Assembly (NCBI RefSeq): GCF_017352115.1
Contig: NZ_CP071448.1
Location: forward strand, 2,007,001-2,071,000
Direction: 5' to 3'
Length of the DNA stretch: 64,000 bases
From: Flavobacterium endoglycinae
GTDB taxonomy: Bacteria; Bacteroidota; Bacteroidia; Flavobacteriales; Flavobacteriaceae
The position numbers and the translations under genes were made by a program. The notes beneath the pieces are model-generated. The model was not told where the DNA came from, ran no database searches, and worked only from the letters and a program-made list of their open reading frames with translations. This document shows positions 24,066 through 33,188 of the stretch, in pieces; within the stretch, counting starts at the first letter, position 1, and every line of letters starts with the position of its first letter.

Positions 24066-24533
24066 TTAAGACTTTTTCGGATGAACAATTCCTTCTGCGA
24101 CAGTTAACCATGCTGATGGACCGCCGGCAACATATCCTGTTTTTCCAAGCCCTTTAAAGTTGATTTTTCCATCTTTAGATTCTGCACTTGTAAAAAACAC
24201 CGTTGGAAATCCCTGAATACCAAAAGCTTGCTGCAATTCGTTATTCTGATTTTTTAACTCCGGAGTCTGCGGAACGCTTCTTGGGTAATCCAATTCTACT
24301 AAAACAACATTATCAGAAGCCCATTTTTTAAATTCAGCAGTTTTTAAAACTTCATTCTGAAGACGAATGCACCATCCGCACCAGTCGCTTCCTGTAAAAA
24401 ACATCAACATTGGTTTTTGTTCTTTATTACTTACATTGATCGCTTCACGAACATCAGTATACCATTTTAATTCCTGAGCCTGAGTAGCAAAAGCACCAGC
24501 TATAAAAAAAGCTATTAGTAATATTTTCTTCAT
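24066..24533 (-). CDS. Secreted thioredoxin family protein with intact CGWC
   Basis: The ATG at 24531-24533 gives a clean signal peptide (MKKILLIAFFIAGAFATQAQ); the upstream in-frame ATG would add a charged extension. The active site is TGSDWCGWCIRLQNEV (Cys52, Cys55) and the cis-Pro loop is GIQGFPTVFF. It is a periplasmic disulfide reductase/oxidase of the thioredoxin_7-like type. It is the third of three paralogues in a row and the only one with catalytic cysteines, so it probably represents the ancestral form. The peptide-transport operon ends 57 bases upstream on the same strand. Confidence 0.92.
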   Translation of the reverse strand: MKKILLIAFFIAGAFATQAQELKWYTDVREAINVSNKEQKPMLMFFTGSDWCGWCIRLQNEVLKTAEFKKWASDNVVLVELDYPRSVPQTPELKNQNNELQQAFGIQGFPTVFFTSAESKDGKINFKGLGKTGYVAGGPSAWLTVAEGIVHPKKS

Positions 24534-24590
24534 AATGCGTTTATTTTTAAGCAAATTTAAACAAAAATCAAATTGAAAATACAGTTAGTC

Positions 24591-26075
24591 TTATTTTACT
24601 TCTTGCATTAATCTTCTAATTAAAGGAGTCAAAACAATTAACGCAACTCCTGCAATTAAAGAATACAAAGCTAATTGATAATATCCGTCTGTATACGCGA
24701 TAAGTTTAGACATTAGTGTCGTTCCGGTATTTGCATCGGATATTTCAGCTCCTAATTTTCCAGCAGCAAACTGGCCAAATGCACTTGACAAGAACCATAA
24801 TCCCATCATCATACCAAATAATCTTTTAGGCGATAATTTTGTAATTACCGACATTCCGATTGGTCCAATGCACAATTCACCAAGTGTATAGACCAGATAT
24901 CCTAAAGCAAAAACATCCAGAGAACTTAATCCATCTGCATCTACAAAAAATCTGGCACTGTAAAAAATAAAGAAACCTGCAGCCAGTAAAACAAATGATA
25001 AACCAAACTTAATAACAGTATTGGGTTCAATTTTTCGCTTAGCCATAAATATCCACAACAATCCTACTAATGGACTGAAAATAACAACATACAATGAGTT
25101 GATACTATTATTTACGACATTTGGATCAATATGAAAAAACAACATTTTGTTAGACAAATTATCTTTTGCAAACAAAGACAATGAACCTCCTGATTGCTCA
25201 GAAATGGCCATAAACATAAAGTATCCAAAAATAAATACAAATGCAGCTAAAAGTTTTCGCTGTTGTTTTCCGTCTTTTAACATTAGTAATTCATATCCAA
25301 AATATCCTAATGCAGCTATTCCCATAGTATACATAAAGTACTCTGTAAAATCAGAATTGATAACCATTATATACACTAATGGAATTACAACAAAAGAACC
25401 TACATAAACCGCTGTTTCATAAAGACTACGTTTTTTAGGCGCATAATGTTCTATTGGAGAATTTCCAATTGGTGCTAAATGCTTTTTCGTTAAAAGAAAA
25501 GTTATAACGCCAATTATCATAACAATTGCCGCAGAAAGAAAACAAAGACTCCAAGAATAGTTCTTTCCTAAATAAATAGGAATTGCACCACCCAGCATTC
25601 CTCCAATATTAATTCCTGCATAAAACAATCCGTAACCAGCATCTCGACGACCGTCGCTTTCATGATACAGCTCTCCCACCATTGAAGAAACGTTTGGTTT
25701 AAAGAAACCAGTTCCAATGATAGAAAGCGTTATTCCATAATAAAAGAAATCATGTGGAGAAGCTGCAATAAGTAAGTTTCCTAATATCATTACAATTCCT
25801 CCAAAAAGAAGCGATTTTTTAAATCCTAAAATTTTATCAGCGAAAATTCCGCCTATAAAAGTAAATGCGTAAACAAAAGCCTGAATAGCACCGTATTGCA
25901 AATTTGCTTTTCCTTCAAGCAAACCTAATTGGTCTACCATAAAAAAAGCTAAAACCCCTCTCATTCCGTAGAAACAAAAACGTTCCCACATTTCCACCAA
26001 AAACAAATACCATAATTGTTTTGGATATTTGCCTTTAAAATCCTGAATTTCTTCTAGTGTAATTGTGTCCTTCAT
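24591..26075 (-). CDS. POT family proton-coupled peptide transporter, 494 aa
   Basis: MFS fold with about 12-14 membrane helices. The family E-x-x-E-R-F motif is present (VEMWERFCFYGMRG) and the PTR signature is visible (GYGLFYAGINIGGMLG). These carriers import di- and tripeptides with protons. The start codon shares one base with the stop of the preceding transporter gene (TAATG), so translation is coupled. It is the last gene of the DPP-IV operon. It lacks the long hydrophilic insert of its neighbour. Confidence 0.93.
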   Translation of the reverse strand: MKDTITLEEIQDFKGKYPKQLWYLFLVEMWERFCFYGMRGVLAFFMVDQLGLLEGKANLQYGAIQAFVYAFTFIGGIFADKILGFKKSLLFGGIVMILGNLLIAASPHDFFYYGITLSIIGTGFFKPNVSSMVGELYHESDGRRDAGYGLFYAGINIGGMLGGAIPIYLGKNYSWSLCFLSAAIVMIIGVITFLLTKKHLAPIGNSPIEHYAPKKRSLYETAVYVGSFVVIPLVYIMVINSDFTEYFMYTMGIAALGYFGYELLMLKDGKQQRKLLAAFVFIFGYFMFMAISEQSGGSLSLFAKDNLSNKMLFFHIDPNVVNNSINSLYVVIFSPLVGLLWIFMAKRKIEPNTVIKFGLSFVLLAAGFFIFYSARFFVDADGLSSLDVFALGYLVYTLGELCIGPIGMSVITKLSPKRLFGMMMGLWFLSSAFGQFAAGKLGAEISDANTGTTLMSKLIAYTDGYYQLALYSLIAGVALIVLTPLIRRLMQEVK

Positions 26076-27760
26076 TATCTAACTCCGTGCATCAATTTTT
26101 TTAATAATGGTGTTAGTGCAAATAATACGATTGCTGCAATACCTGTAAGTACGACAAATACCATGAAGAATTCGTATAAATTATGAATTTCAAATCCAGC
26201 GAAAACGGGATTTTGAGCGCTAATTTGGTGTTTATCCAATAATGCCAATTGCTCTGCTGTAGGCGTGATTGTTTTATTTAAAACCGCCTGAAGATCAATT
26301 CCTAATTCTTTTGCTTTTGCAAATTTATCTCCTGTAGCCGGAAGTATAGATCCTAAAGTTCCTCCCAAAGCATAACCAGATGCATTTGACAAAAAGAATA
26401 CGCCATATAATAGAGAAGCAAAACGTTTTGGAGATAATTTACCTACTAATGATAATCCAATTGGAGATAAACACAACTCCGCACAAGTATTTAAGAAATA
26501 CAATAGGATTAACCATTTTACAAGCAATAATCCCGAAGTTCCAAGAAAAGATACTTGAGTAGCAATCATAAAGAAACTTACTGAAATAATAACCAATCCT
26601 GCCGCTAGTTTTACTGGCGAAATTGGTTCCTTGTCTCTCGCTCTTAAGAAATCCCAAAGAATACTAAACGGAACTGCCATTACTACAACAAAAAGTCCAT
26701 TAAAAATCTGAACCATTGAAGGCGGCATCAACCATCCGAAGAAATGTCTGTCTGTTTGGTTATCTGCAATAAATGTCAACGAAGAACCTGCTTGCTCAAA
26801 CGCTGCCCAGAAGAAAATGATAAAGAAAGAAACAATGTAAATTACAATAATTCTATCTCTTTCAATTTTAGTTAATGAAGTATCAGAAATAATAAGTCCA
26901 GCTAATGCCAAACCACTTGAATAAATTAAAGTATAGATTAAATTCTGTCCTACTACATAATGAAAAAACAATCCTAAAGCAATAAATGCTACTCCAGCTA
27001 ATAATAATGATTTAGAAGAGAAATTTGCTTTTTGAGCTTCTCCTTCTTCAAAATCTTCTGCTACATTTTTAGAAGGTAAACCTCCTAATGGTCTTCCTTC
27101 AGGAGAAACCACGTATTTGTTTTTCAGAAAGTAGAAAAGCACCGTTCCGATAAGCATTGCAGCAGAGGCCGCCATGAATCCCCATCTAAAAGCATGAATA
27201 TCTCTAATTCCGCCAGCATCTTTTACGTCTCCTAATAAAGGACAAATTGACTGTCCTAAGAAAGCTCCCATGTTGATTCCCATATAGAAAATAGTAAAAG
27301 CGGTATCCAGTTTCGTTTTTTCTTGTTTTGGATACAAACTTCCCACCATACTTGAAATATTTGGTTTGAAGAATCCATTACCAAAAACAATTACTCCTAA
27401 TGCAGAATACATGATGATTTTAGCCAGTTCTAAATTAGATTCAAAAACACTTCCGCTGGTAAACAAAAGCATTTGTCCGGTTGCCATTAACAAACCACCT
27501 AGGATAATACAATTTCTGTTTCCTAAATAACGATCGGCAATAAAACCTCCAAGCATTGGAGTTAAATAACAAAGTCCAAGGAAACCTCCGTAAATTAAAG
27601 AAGCTTCTTCTTCCTTCATCAATAATGAATTCACAAGGAATAAAGTTAATAAAGCTCGCATTCCATAAAAATTGAATCGCTCCCACATCTCTGTTCCAAA
27701 CAATACCCAAAGTCCTTTTGGATGCGCGGTTTTTACTTGAGTTTCTCCCATATTATTCAT
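26075..27760 (-). CDS. POT family proton-coupled peptide transporter, 561 aa
   Basis: A second POT carrier: FGTEMWERFNFYGMRALLTL contains the proton-coupling ExxERF motif, and FTIFYMGINMGAFLG is the PTR signature. It is longer than its neighbour because of a central cytoplasmic segment (about residues 215-245, Glu-rich) and a periplasmic loop before the last helix. It starts 27 bases after the DPP-IV stop and is followed with a one-base overlap by the second carrier. The two are diverged paralogues, presumably differing in peptide preference. Confidence 0.93.
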   Translation of the reverse strand: MNNMGETQVKTAHPKGLWVLFGTEMWERFNFYGMRALLTLFLVNSLLMKEEEASLIYGGFLGLCYLTPMLGGFIADRYLGNRNCIILGGLLMATGQMLLFTSGSVFESNLELAKIIMYSALGVIVFGNGFFKPNISSMVGSLYPKQEKTKLDTAFTIFYMGINMGAFLGQSICPLLGDVKDAGGIRDIHAFRWGFMAASAAMLIGTVLFYFLKNKYVVSPEGRPLGGLPSKNVAEDFEEGEAQKANFSSKSLLLAGVAFIALGLFFHYVVGQNLIYTLIYSSGLALAGLIISDTSLTKIERDRIIVIYIVSFFIIFFWAAFEQAGSSLTFIADNQTDRHFFGWLMPPSMVQIFNGLFVVVMAVPFSILWDFLRARDKEPISPVKLAAGLVIISVSFFMIATQVSFLGTSGLLLVKWLILLYFLNTCAELCLSPIGLSLVGKLSPKRFASLLYGVFFLSNASGYALGGTLGSILPATGDKFAKAKELGIDLQAVLNKTITPTAEQLALLDKHQISAQNPVFAGFEIHNLYEFFMVFVVLTGIAAIVLFALTPLLKKLMHGVR

Positions 27761-27787
27761 TAATTAAATTAGGTTTATATTTTAAGA

Positions 27788-29959
27788 TTATAGATTTTCT
27801 TTGATGAAATTGGTCATTTTATTATAAAGCTGTATTCTGGTTTTTCCACCATAAATACCATGATCTTTATCTGGATAAATTTGAGAATCAAATTGTTTGT
27901 TTGCCTGAATCAATGCTTCCATCATCTGCATTGTATTTTGAACATGAACATTATCATCTCCTGAACCATGAATCAACAAGAACTTTCCTTTTAATTTATC
28001 AACGTGATTTATAGGAGAGTTTTGATCGTATCCGCTTGCATTTTCCTGCGGAGTCTGCATGTATCTTTCTGTATAAACGCTGTCATAAAAACGCCAGTTG
28101 GTAACTGGAGCAACTGCGATTGCCATTTTAAATACATCATTTCCTTGAAAAATACAGTTAGATGCCATGAATCCACCATAGCTCCATCCGAAAATTCCAA
28201 TTCTTGAAGCATCAACATATGGATAAGCACCAATTACTTTTGCGGCATCGATTTGATCTTCAACTTCGTATTTTCCTAATTCTTTTTGAGTCACTTTTTT
28301 GAAATCAGCTCCTTTGTAACCCGTTCCTCTTCCGTCAACACAAGCCACAATATAACCTTGCTGCGTTAATGAAAGGAACCAATAATCATTAGAGTTGTTC
28401 CATTGATTGTTTACCTGCTGCGATCCTGGACCAGAATACTGGAACATAAAAACAGGATATTTTTTTGAAGGATCGAAATCTTTTGGTTTTAAAATCCATG
28501 CATTCAATTCATTCCCTTTTGCTGTTTTTAAAACAAAATATTCTTTTGAAGGAAGGTTATACGCTTTTAATTTATCAGCAAGAACCTGATTGTTTTCGAT
28601 AACCTGAATTTCTTTTCCTGTTTTAGCCTCGTTTAAAGTATAGGTAGTAGGCTGTGTATTACTTGAGAAAGTTGTAATAAAATATTGGAAATTAGGACTG
28701 AAAGTCGCTGCGCTTGTTCCTGTTTTTGAAGACAAACGTGTCTTATTTTTTCCGTCTAAACCAATTCTGTAAAGATCTCTGTTAATAGAACCATTTTCAG
28801 TAGATTGATAGAAAATAGTTTTTGTTTTTTCGTCGAAACCATAGTATGAAGTTACTTCCCAGTTCCCTTTTGTAACCTGATTTTTAAGTTTTCCGTTTTT
28901 ATCATACACATAAATATGATTAAAACCGTCTTTTTCACTTGTCCAGATAAAACTGTTATCTTTTAAGAAAGTCAAATTATCTGTAACGTCAACGTATGCT
29001 TTGTCTTTTTCGTTTAGAACCACTTTTGCTGCAGCTGTAGTTCCGTCGATAAATACTAAATCAAGATTGTCTTGATGACGGTTTAAAACCTGAGCCGATA
29101 ATACATTATTATCATTTGTCCACTGCATTCTTGCAATGTAGAAATCATTATAATTTCCTAAATCAACTTTTTTAGAAGTATTTCCTGCAGCATCATAAAT
29201 ATGTAATGAAACTACTGAGTTTTTCTCTCCTGCTTTAGGATATTTAAAAGTTTCAATTGTTGGATATAAGTCCTTATGAAACATTGACATTGAAAATTCT
29301 GGAACCTGGCTCTCGTCAAAACGAATGTAAGCTAGTTTTTTACTGTCTTTACTCCAGTCAAAAGCCCGGACAAAAGCGAATTCTTCTTCGTAAACCCAGT
29401 CAGTAATACCATTTATAACAGCATTTTTCTTTCCGTCAGTGGTAACTGGAGTTGATTTTTTTGAAGCAACATCATATATATATAGGTTGTTTTCTTTTGC
29501 GTAAGCTATTTTGGTTCCATCAGGAGAAAAAGTCGGCTCTTGAATCTGGAAATCAACCAGTTTTGTAAGCGTTTTAGCTGCGATATCATAAAGAAAATAA
29601 TCTGCTGTAAAAGAGTGACGGAATATTTTTGTTGAATTACAAGCAATTAAAATCTTTTTTTCGGAAGCATCAAAAGTATAGCTGTCAATTCCGTCTACAA
29701 GTTCTTTGAAGTTTTTTGTATCAATTAAATTTGAGACTTTTTTTAAAGTTGCGAAGTCGTACAAATCAACCTGCATACTTCTGCTCGCCTGATCAACATT
29801 TAGAACTGTGTATTGATTTGTATTTTTTAACGATTGCAATTCGTCCATTCCTTTAGCACGAAAGGTTCCGCCAAAAACATTTTCGACAGTTATTTTTTGC
29901 TGTCCGAAAACGACTGCAGTTAAAAATAAAAGTACTGCAGTAAATTTACTTGTATTCAT
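27788..29959 (-). CDS. Dipeptidyl peptidase IV (S9B)
   Basis: Signal peptide (1-19, VFGQQ), an eight-bladed beta-propeller (about 40-480) with the substrate-binding double Glu in WVYEEEFAFVRAFDWS, and an alpha/beta hydrolase domain. The catalytic triad is visible: Ser593 in GWSYGGFMA, Asp in HGSGDDNVH (about 668), His700 in DKDHGIYGG. The enzyme removes X-Pro and X-Ala dipeptides from the N-terminus of peptides in the periplasm. It is first in an operon with two POT carriers, which would import the products. Length 723 is normal. Confidence 0.96.
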   Translation of the reverse strand: MNTSKFTAVLLFLTAVVFGQQKITVENVFGGTFRAKGMDELQSLKNTNQYTVLNVDQASRSMQVDLYDFATLKKVSNLIDTKNFKELVDGIDSYTFDASEKKILIACNSTKIFRHSFTADYFLYDIAAKTLTKLVDFQIQEPTFSPDGTKIAYAKENNLYIYDVASKKSTPVTTDGKKNAVINGITDWVYEEEFAFVRAFDWSKDSKKLAYIRFDESQVPEFSMSMFHKDLYPTIETFKYPKAGEKNSVVSLHIYDAAGNTSKKVDLGNYNDFYIARMQWTNDNNVLSAQVLNRHQDNLDLVFIDGTTAAAKVVLNEKDKAYVDVTDNLTFLKDNSFIWTSEKDGFNHIYVYDKNGKLKNQVTKGNWEVTSYYGFDEKTKTIFYQSTENGSINRDLYRIGLDGKNKTRLSSKTGTSAATFSPNFQYFITTFSSNTQPTTYTLNEAKTGKEIQVIENNQVLADKLKAYNLPSKEYFVLKTAKGNELNAWILKPKDFDPSKKYPVFMFQYSGPGSQQVNNQWNNSNDYWFLSLTQQGYIVACVDGRGTGYKGADFKKVTQKELGKYEVEDQIDAAKVIGAYPYVDASRIGIFGWSYGGFMASNCIFQGNDVFKMAIAVAPVTNWRFYDSVYTERYMQTPQENASGYDQNSPINHVDKLKGKFLLIHGSGDDNVHVQNTMQMMEALIQANKQFDSQIYPDKDHGIYGGKTRIQLYNKMTNFIKENL

Positions 29960-30077
29960 TATAATTATTTTAAATATAAAAAGAGTCCAATTTTAATAAA
30001 AAAAATAAACATAATACACATTTTAAGTGTTAAATGTTAAAAAAAATAACGATTGCGTATTTTGATCTTTCAAATAG

Positions 30078-30110
30078 ATTGCAATCAAAACTCTTAAAAT
30101 AGTATCTTTG
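30078..30110 (+). promoter_or_regulatory. Promoter of HMG-CoA reductase
   Basis: ATTG at 30078-30081, a 21-base spacer and TATCTTTG at 30103-30110 fit the Bacteroidota consensus. The predicted start near 30117 leaves a leader of about 20 bases before the ATG at 30140. Confidence 0.55.
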
Positions 30111-30139
30111 CCGCAACATTACTATTTAATATATTGAGA

Positions 30140-31453
30140 ATGAACAACGCTGTTGCCGGATTTTCTAAATTATCCAAAAAGGAAAAAATTGACTGGATTG
30201 CCAATGAATATTTTTCTGCACCTGAAGAAGCCCTAAATATTATAAGAAATTACTGGAATTCAGATGAAAAGCTTCAGCAGCTGCACGATGAATTTATTGA
30301 GAATACTATTACCAATTTATACATTCCGCTTGGAGTTGCTCCTAATTTTTTAATTAACGGGAAGTATAAAACGATTCCAATGGCCATTGAGGAGAGTTCT
30401 GTTGTAGCTGCTGCCTCAAAAGCTGCGAAATTCTGGGCAACACGCGGAGGCTTCAAAGCCACCATTATTAATACCGAAAAAATCGGTCAGGTACACTTTA
30501 ATTTTAATGGTGATGCCGAAAAACTGCAATCTTTCTTTCAAGAAATAAAACCTAAATTTTTCTCCGAAACACAAAGCATTACCAAAAATATGCAGCAGCG
30601 TGGCGGAGGAATTCTAGATATCCATTTAAAAGACAAAAGAAACTTACTTGAAAATTACTTTCAGCTTCATGCTACTTTTGAAACCAAAGACAGTATGGGA
30701 GCAAATTTCATCAATTCATGTCTGGAGCAGTTTGCCTCGACTTTAAAAGATGAATTTCAAAACTCTAATTTGTTTTCGCCTGATGATAAATTAGAAGTAA
30801 TTATGAGTATTTTATCGAATTATGTGCCGCATTGTTTGGTAAGAGCAGAAGTTTCTTGTCCTGTTGAAGATTTAGCCGAAAAACACATTACAAATCCGCA
30901 GGAATTTGCCGAGCGTTTTGTACAAGCTGTTCAAATTGCCGAAATAGAGCCTTTTAGAGCAGTAACTCACAATAAAGGAATTATGAATGGTGTTGATGCA
31001 GTAGTCTTGGCAACTGGAAATGATTTTAGAGCCATTGAAGCCGGAGTTCATGCTTACGCTTCTAAAAACGGACAATATGCCAGCTTATCTCATGCTAAAA
31101 TCGAAAACGGAATTTTTACATTCTGGCTGGAAATTCCTTTAGCTTTAGGAACTGTCGGCGGTTTAACATCATTACATCCTTTGGTAAAATTATGTCTGGA
31201 AATGCTCGAAAAACCATCGGCTACTGAATTGATGGAAATTACGGCAGTGGCAGGACTGGCACAAAATTTTGCGGCTTTACGTTCTTTAACTACCACCGGA
31301 ATTCAAGAAGGTCACATGAAAATGCACCTTAATAATATTATCAACCAGTTTGAAGCTACTGAAGAAGAACGTCGTTTAATTAAAACTCATTTTAAAAAAA
31401 CCGCCGTTTCTCATAGTGCGGTAGTTGAGTTTATCGAAAATTTAAGAAAATAA
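30140..31453 (+). CDS. Hydroxymethylglutaryl-CoA reductase, class II type
   Basis: Reduces HMG-CoA to mevalonate (or the reverse), the first committed step of the mevalonate route to isoprenoids. The substrate/catalytic Glu is in MAIEESSVVAAASKAAKFW (Glu84/85), the catalytic Lys279 and Asp295 are in HNKGIMNGVDAVVLATGND (spacing 16, as in the Pseudomonas mevalonii enzyme), and a His follows in GIQEGHMKMH. No membrane anchor, so it is soluble. The ATG at 30140 is preferred over an in-frame TTG six bases earlier. Operon partner is the GHMP kinase. Confidence 0.94.
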   Translation: MNNAVAGFSKLSKKEKIDWIANEYFSAPEEALNIIRNYWNSDEKLQQLHDEFIENTITNLYIPLGVAPNFLINGKYKTIPMAIEESSVVAAASKAAKFWATRGGFKATIINTEKIGQVHFNFNGDAEKLQSFFQEIKPKFFSETQSITKNMQQRGGGILDIHLKDKRNLLENYFQLHATFETKDSMGANFINSCLEQFASTLKDEFQNSNLFSPDDKLEVIMSILSNYVPHCLVRAEVSCPVEDLAEKHITNPQEFAERFVQAVQIAEIEPFRAVTHNKGIMNGVDAVVLATGNDFRAIEAGVHAYASKNGQYASLSHAKIENGIFTFWLEIPLALGTVGGLTSLHPLVKLCLEMLEKPSATELMEITAVAGLAQNFAALRSLTTTGIQEGHMKMHLNNIINQFEATEEERRLIKTHFKKTAVSHSAVVEFIENLRK

Positions 31454-31458
31454 TTAGA

Positions 31459-31530
31459 AGCTGATCCCGCTGTCCGTTATATCTTTTATGGCGAACCCCG
31501 CCACAAAAGGATGTCACTCCCATCGGGGCT
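31459..31530. repeat. Structured intergenic repeat (REP-like)
   Basis: A GC-rich island in an AT-rich genome. Inner hairpin CTTTTATGGCG / CGCCACAAAAG (31483-31508) and an outer AGC…CCCG / CGGGGCT pairing (31459-31469 with 31524-31530). The motifs CCCGCTGTCCGTTATATC and ATCGGGGCTA recur between genes in many Flavobacterium genomes, to my knowledge. It fills nearly the whole gap between HMG-CoA reductase and the GHMP kinase. Confidence 0.7.
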
Positions 31531-31542
31531 AAAAATATACGT

Positions 31543-32457
31543 ATGCCAACCACTTTTTACAGTAACGGAAAATTATTTATCTCTGGAGAATATCTAGTTT
31601 TAGATGGAGCTGATGCTTTTGCACTTCCAACGAAATTCGGACAAAACTTAATAGTTGAAGAAACAACAGCTAAAATCATCGATTGGAAAAGTTATGATTA
31701 CGATCAAAAACTTTGGTTTGAAACCACCATTACATTTGATGAAGTTATCAATCCTGTTAATCCAGAAACTGAAACTGTAAAAACTACTTTAATCAATATT
31801 CTTCATGAAGCGTATCTTTTAAATCCTGAATTTCTAGACAAGTCAGAAGGACTAAAAGTGACGACCAATCTTACTTTTCCAAGAAATTGGGGATTAGGCA
31901 CATCATCGACTTTAATCAATAACATTGCGCAATGGGCCAAAATTAATGCTTTCACATTATTGAAAAACAGCTTTGGTGGAAGCGGTTATGATATTGCCTG
32001 TGCACAAAATAATACTCCTATACTCTATAAAATAGAAAACAACCAGGTAGAACCAGTAGCTTTTAATCCTGATTTCACAAAGAATATCTTTTTTGTTTAC
32101 TTGAATAAAAAACAGAACAGTAAAGCCGCTATTCACGCTTACAACAAACACAAAGACCAAAATCTAGCTAAAAGCGTAACTGAAAACAATAAAATCACCA
32201 ATGCAATTCTACATGCCGCAACTCTGAATGAATTTGCTCGTGCTGTAGAAAAACACGAAATTCATTTAAGTAACATTCTTGAAATAAAAACGATAAAAGA
32301 AATCGCTTTTCCTGATTTTAAGGGTACCATTAAAAGTCTTGGCGCCTGGGGTGGAGATTTTGTTATGGTAATCTCAAAAGAAAATCCTAAAGATTATTTC
32401 ACCTCAAAAGGATATGACACAATCCTTACGTATGACGAAATGATTTTACAGGAATAA
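31543..32457 (+). CDS. GYDIA family GHMP kinase (mevalonate pathway)
   Basis: GHMP-superfamily small-molecule kinase. The phosphate-binding glycine loop is FPRNWGLGTSSTLI, the family hallmark GYDIA is in FGGSGYDIACAQ, and the C-terminal ATP-site motif is GAWGGDFVMV. The start SNGKLFISGEYLVLDGADA matches mevalonate-type kinases. The gene follows HMG-CoA reductase, so a role as mevalonate or phosphomevalonate kinase is likely; which step it performs cannot be decided from sequence alone. It converges with the next gene, five bases away. Confidence 0.9.
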   Translation: MPTTFYSNGKLFISGEYLVLDGADAFALPTKFGQNLIVEETTAKIIDWKSYDYDQKLWFETTITFDEVINPVNPETETVKTTLINILHEAYLLNPEFLDKSEGLKVTTNLTFPRNWGLGTSSTLINNIAQWAKINAFTLLKNSFGGSGYDIACAQNNTPILYKIENNQVEPVAFNPDFTKNIFFVYLNKKQNSKAAIHAYNKHKDQNLAKSVTENNKITNAILHAATLNEFARAVEKHEIHLSNILEIKTIKEIAFPDFKGTIKSLGAWGGDFVMVISKENPKDYFTSKGYDTILTYDEMILQE

Positions 32458-32462
32458 GTGTT

Positions 32463-32906
32463 TTAGTAATTTACTTTTTTATCTTCTAAAAGTTCAGCCT
32501 CTAATCGGCGGACGTTTTGTATCTCGTTTTCACTGTTAGATTCTATAAGAGTATTATGGAGACGTTCTGCCATTTTTTCTATGCTATTGGTAATAGAATC
32601 GTACACCAATTCCATTCGTCGGTGTTTTTCTTCTTTTACAGCTTTCAAAACATCTTCAACGAAAACCTTATCATACTTTTCGGCAACAGAATCACGAGTG
32701 TTAGTAAGCCTGATCACATAGTCGTTACTTAGTATAGTAACCTTAAAATGCTGCTCATCATTACTTAGATAATACTTACCCCCCAGCTCATCAACATTGA
32801 TCTCTGTAGTGCTTACTTTTAAAAGTTCCGTAATGATCCCAAAAATATGATTTTCTATTTTGGAATATACTTTAGGTTTTCTTCTAAACAATTTAAACAT
32901 ATACAT
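32463..32906 (-). CDS. Hypothetical soluble protein, 147 aa
   Basis: No signal peptide. A basic start (FKLFRRKPKVYSK) is followed by a small alpha/beta part (KYYLSNDEQHFKVTILSNDYVIRLT) and a long helical, charged C-terminus (VEDVLKAVKEEKHRRMELVY and after) suited to a coiled coil. Met1 and Met3 are both possible starts. It converges with the GHMP kinase gene. The family is not recognised and no function is assigned. Confidence 0.75.
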   Translation of the reverse strand: MYMFKLFRRKPKVYSKIENHIFGIITELLKVSTTEINVDELGGKYYLSNDEQHFKVTILSNDYVIRLTNTRDSVAEKYDKVFVEDVLKAVKEEKHRRMELVYDSITNSIEKMAERLHNTLIESNSENEIQNVRRLEAELLEDKKVNY

Positions 32907-33124
32907 TAAATACCTGATTTTTAGAGTATTTGATTAAAAAATTGATATTATTTTTATTTATAATGGGGCTAAATAAGTTTTTTTGTTGTAACAAAAATTC
33001 GGACAAATTAACTGTAATAATTTGAATATCACAAATTTTTTAAATTATATTTCCATTATTCCCATATAGTTAAGAAAACTGTATAAGAATTTTACTATAA
33101 TTAACATTCGACATATCTAAATGC

Positions 33125-33163
33125 AAAAAACCCGAAACGTTCTAATGAACATTTCGGGTTTTT
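33125..33163 (-). terminator. Terminator of the ppiD-like gene
   Basis: AAAAACCCGAAA (33126-33137) pairs with TTTCGGGTTTTT (33152-33163), with a further GTTC/GAAC step in the loop; T runs on both strands. It closes the minus-strand envelope cluster. Confidence 0.88.
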
Positions 33164-33188
33164 AAGTATGTACTATTACTAGTAACTA

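Noticed and set aside
23975-24157. 60-codon plus-strand frame between the thioredoxin genes
   Set aside because: It contains the terminator hairpin of the minus-strand gene and runs into that gene antisense.
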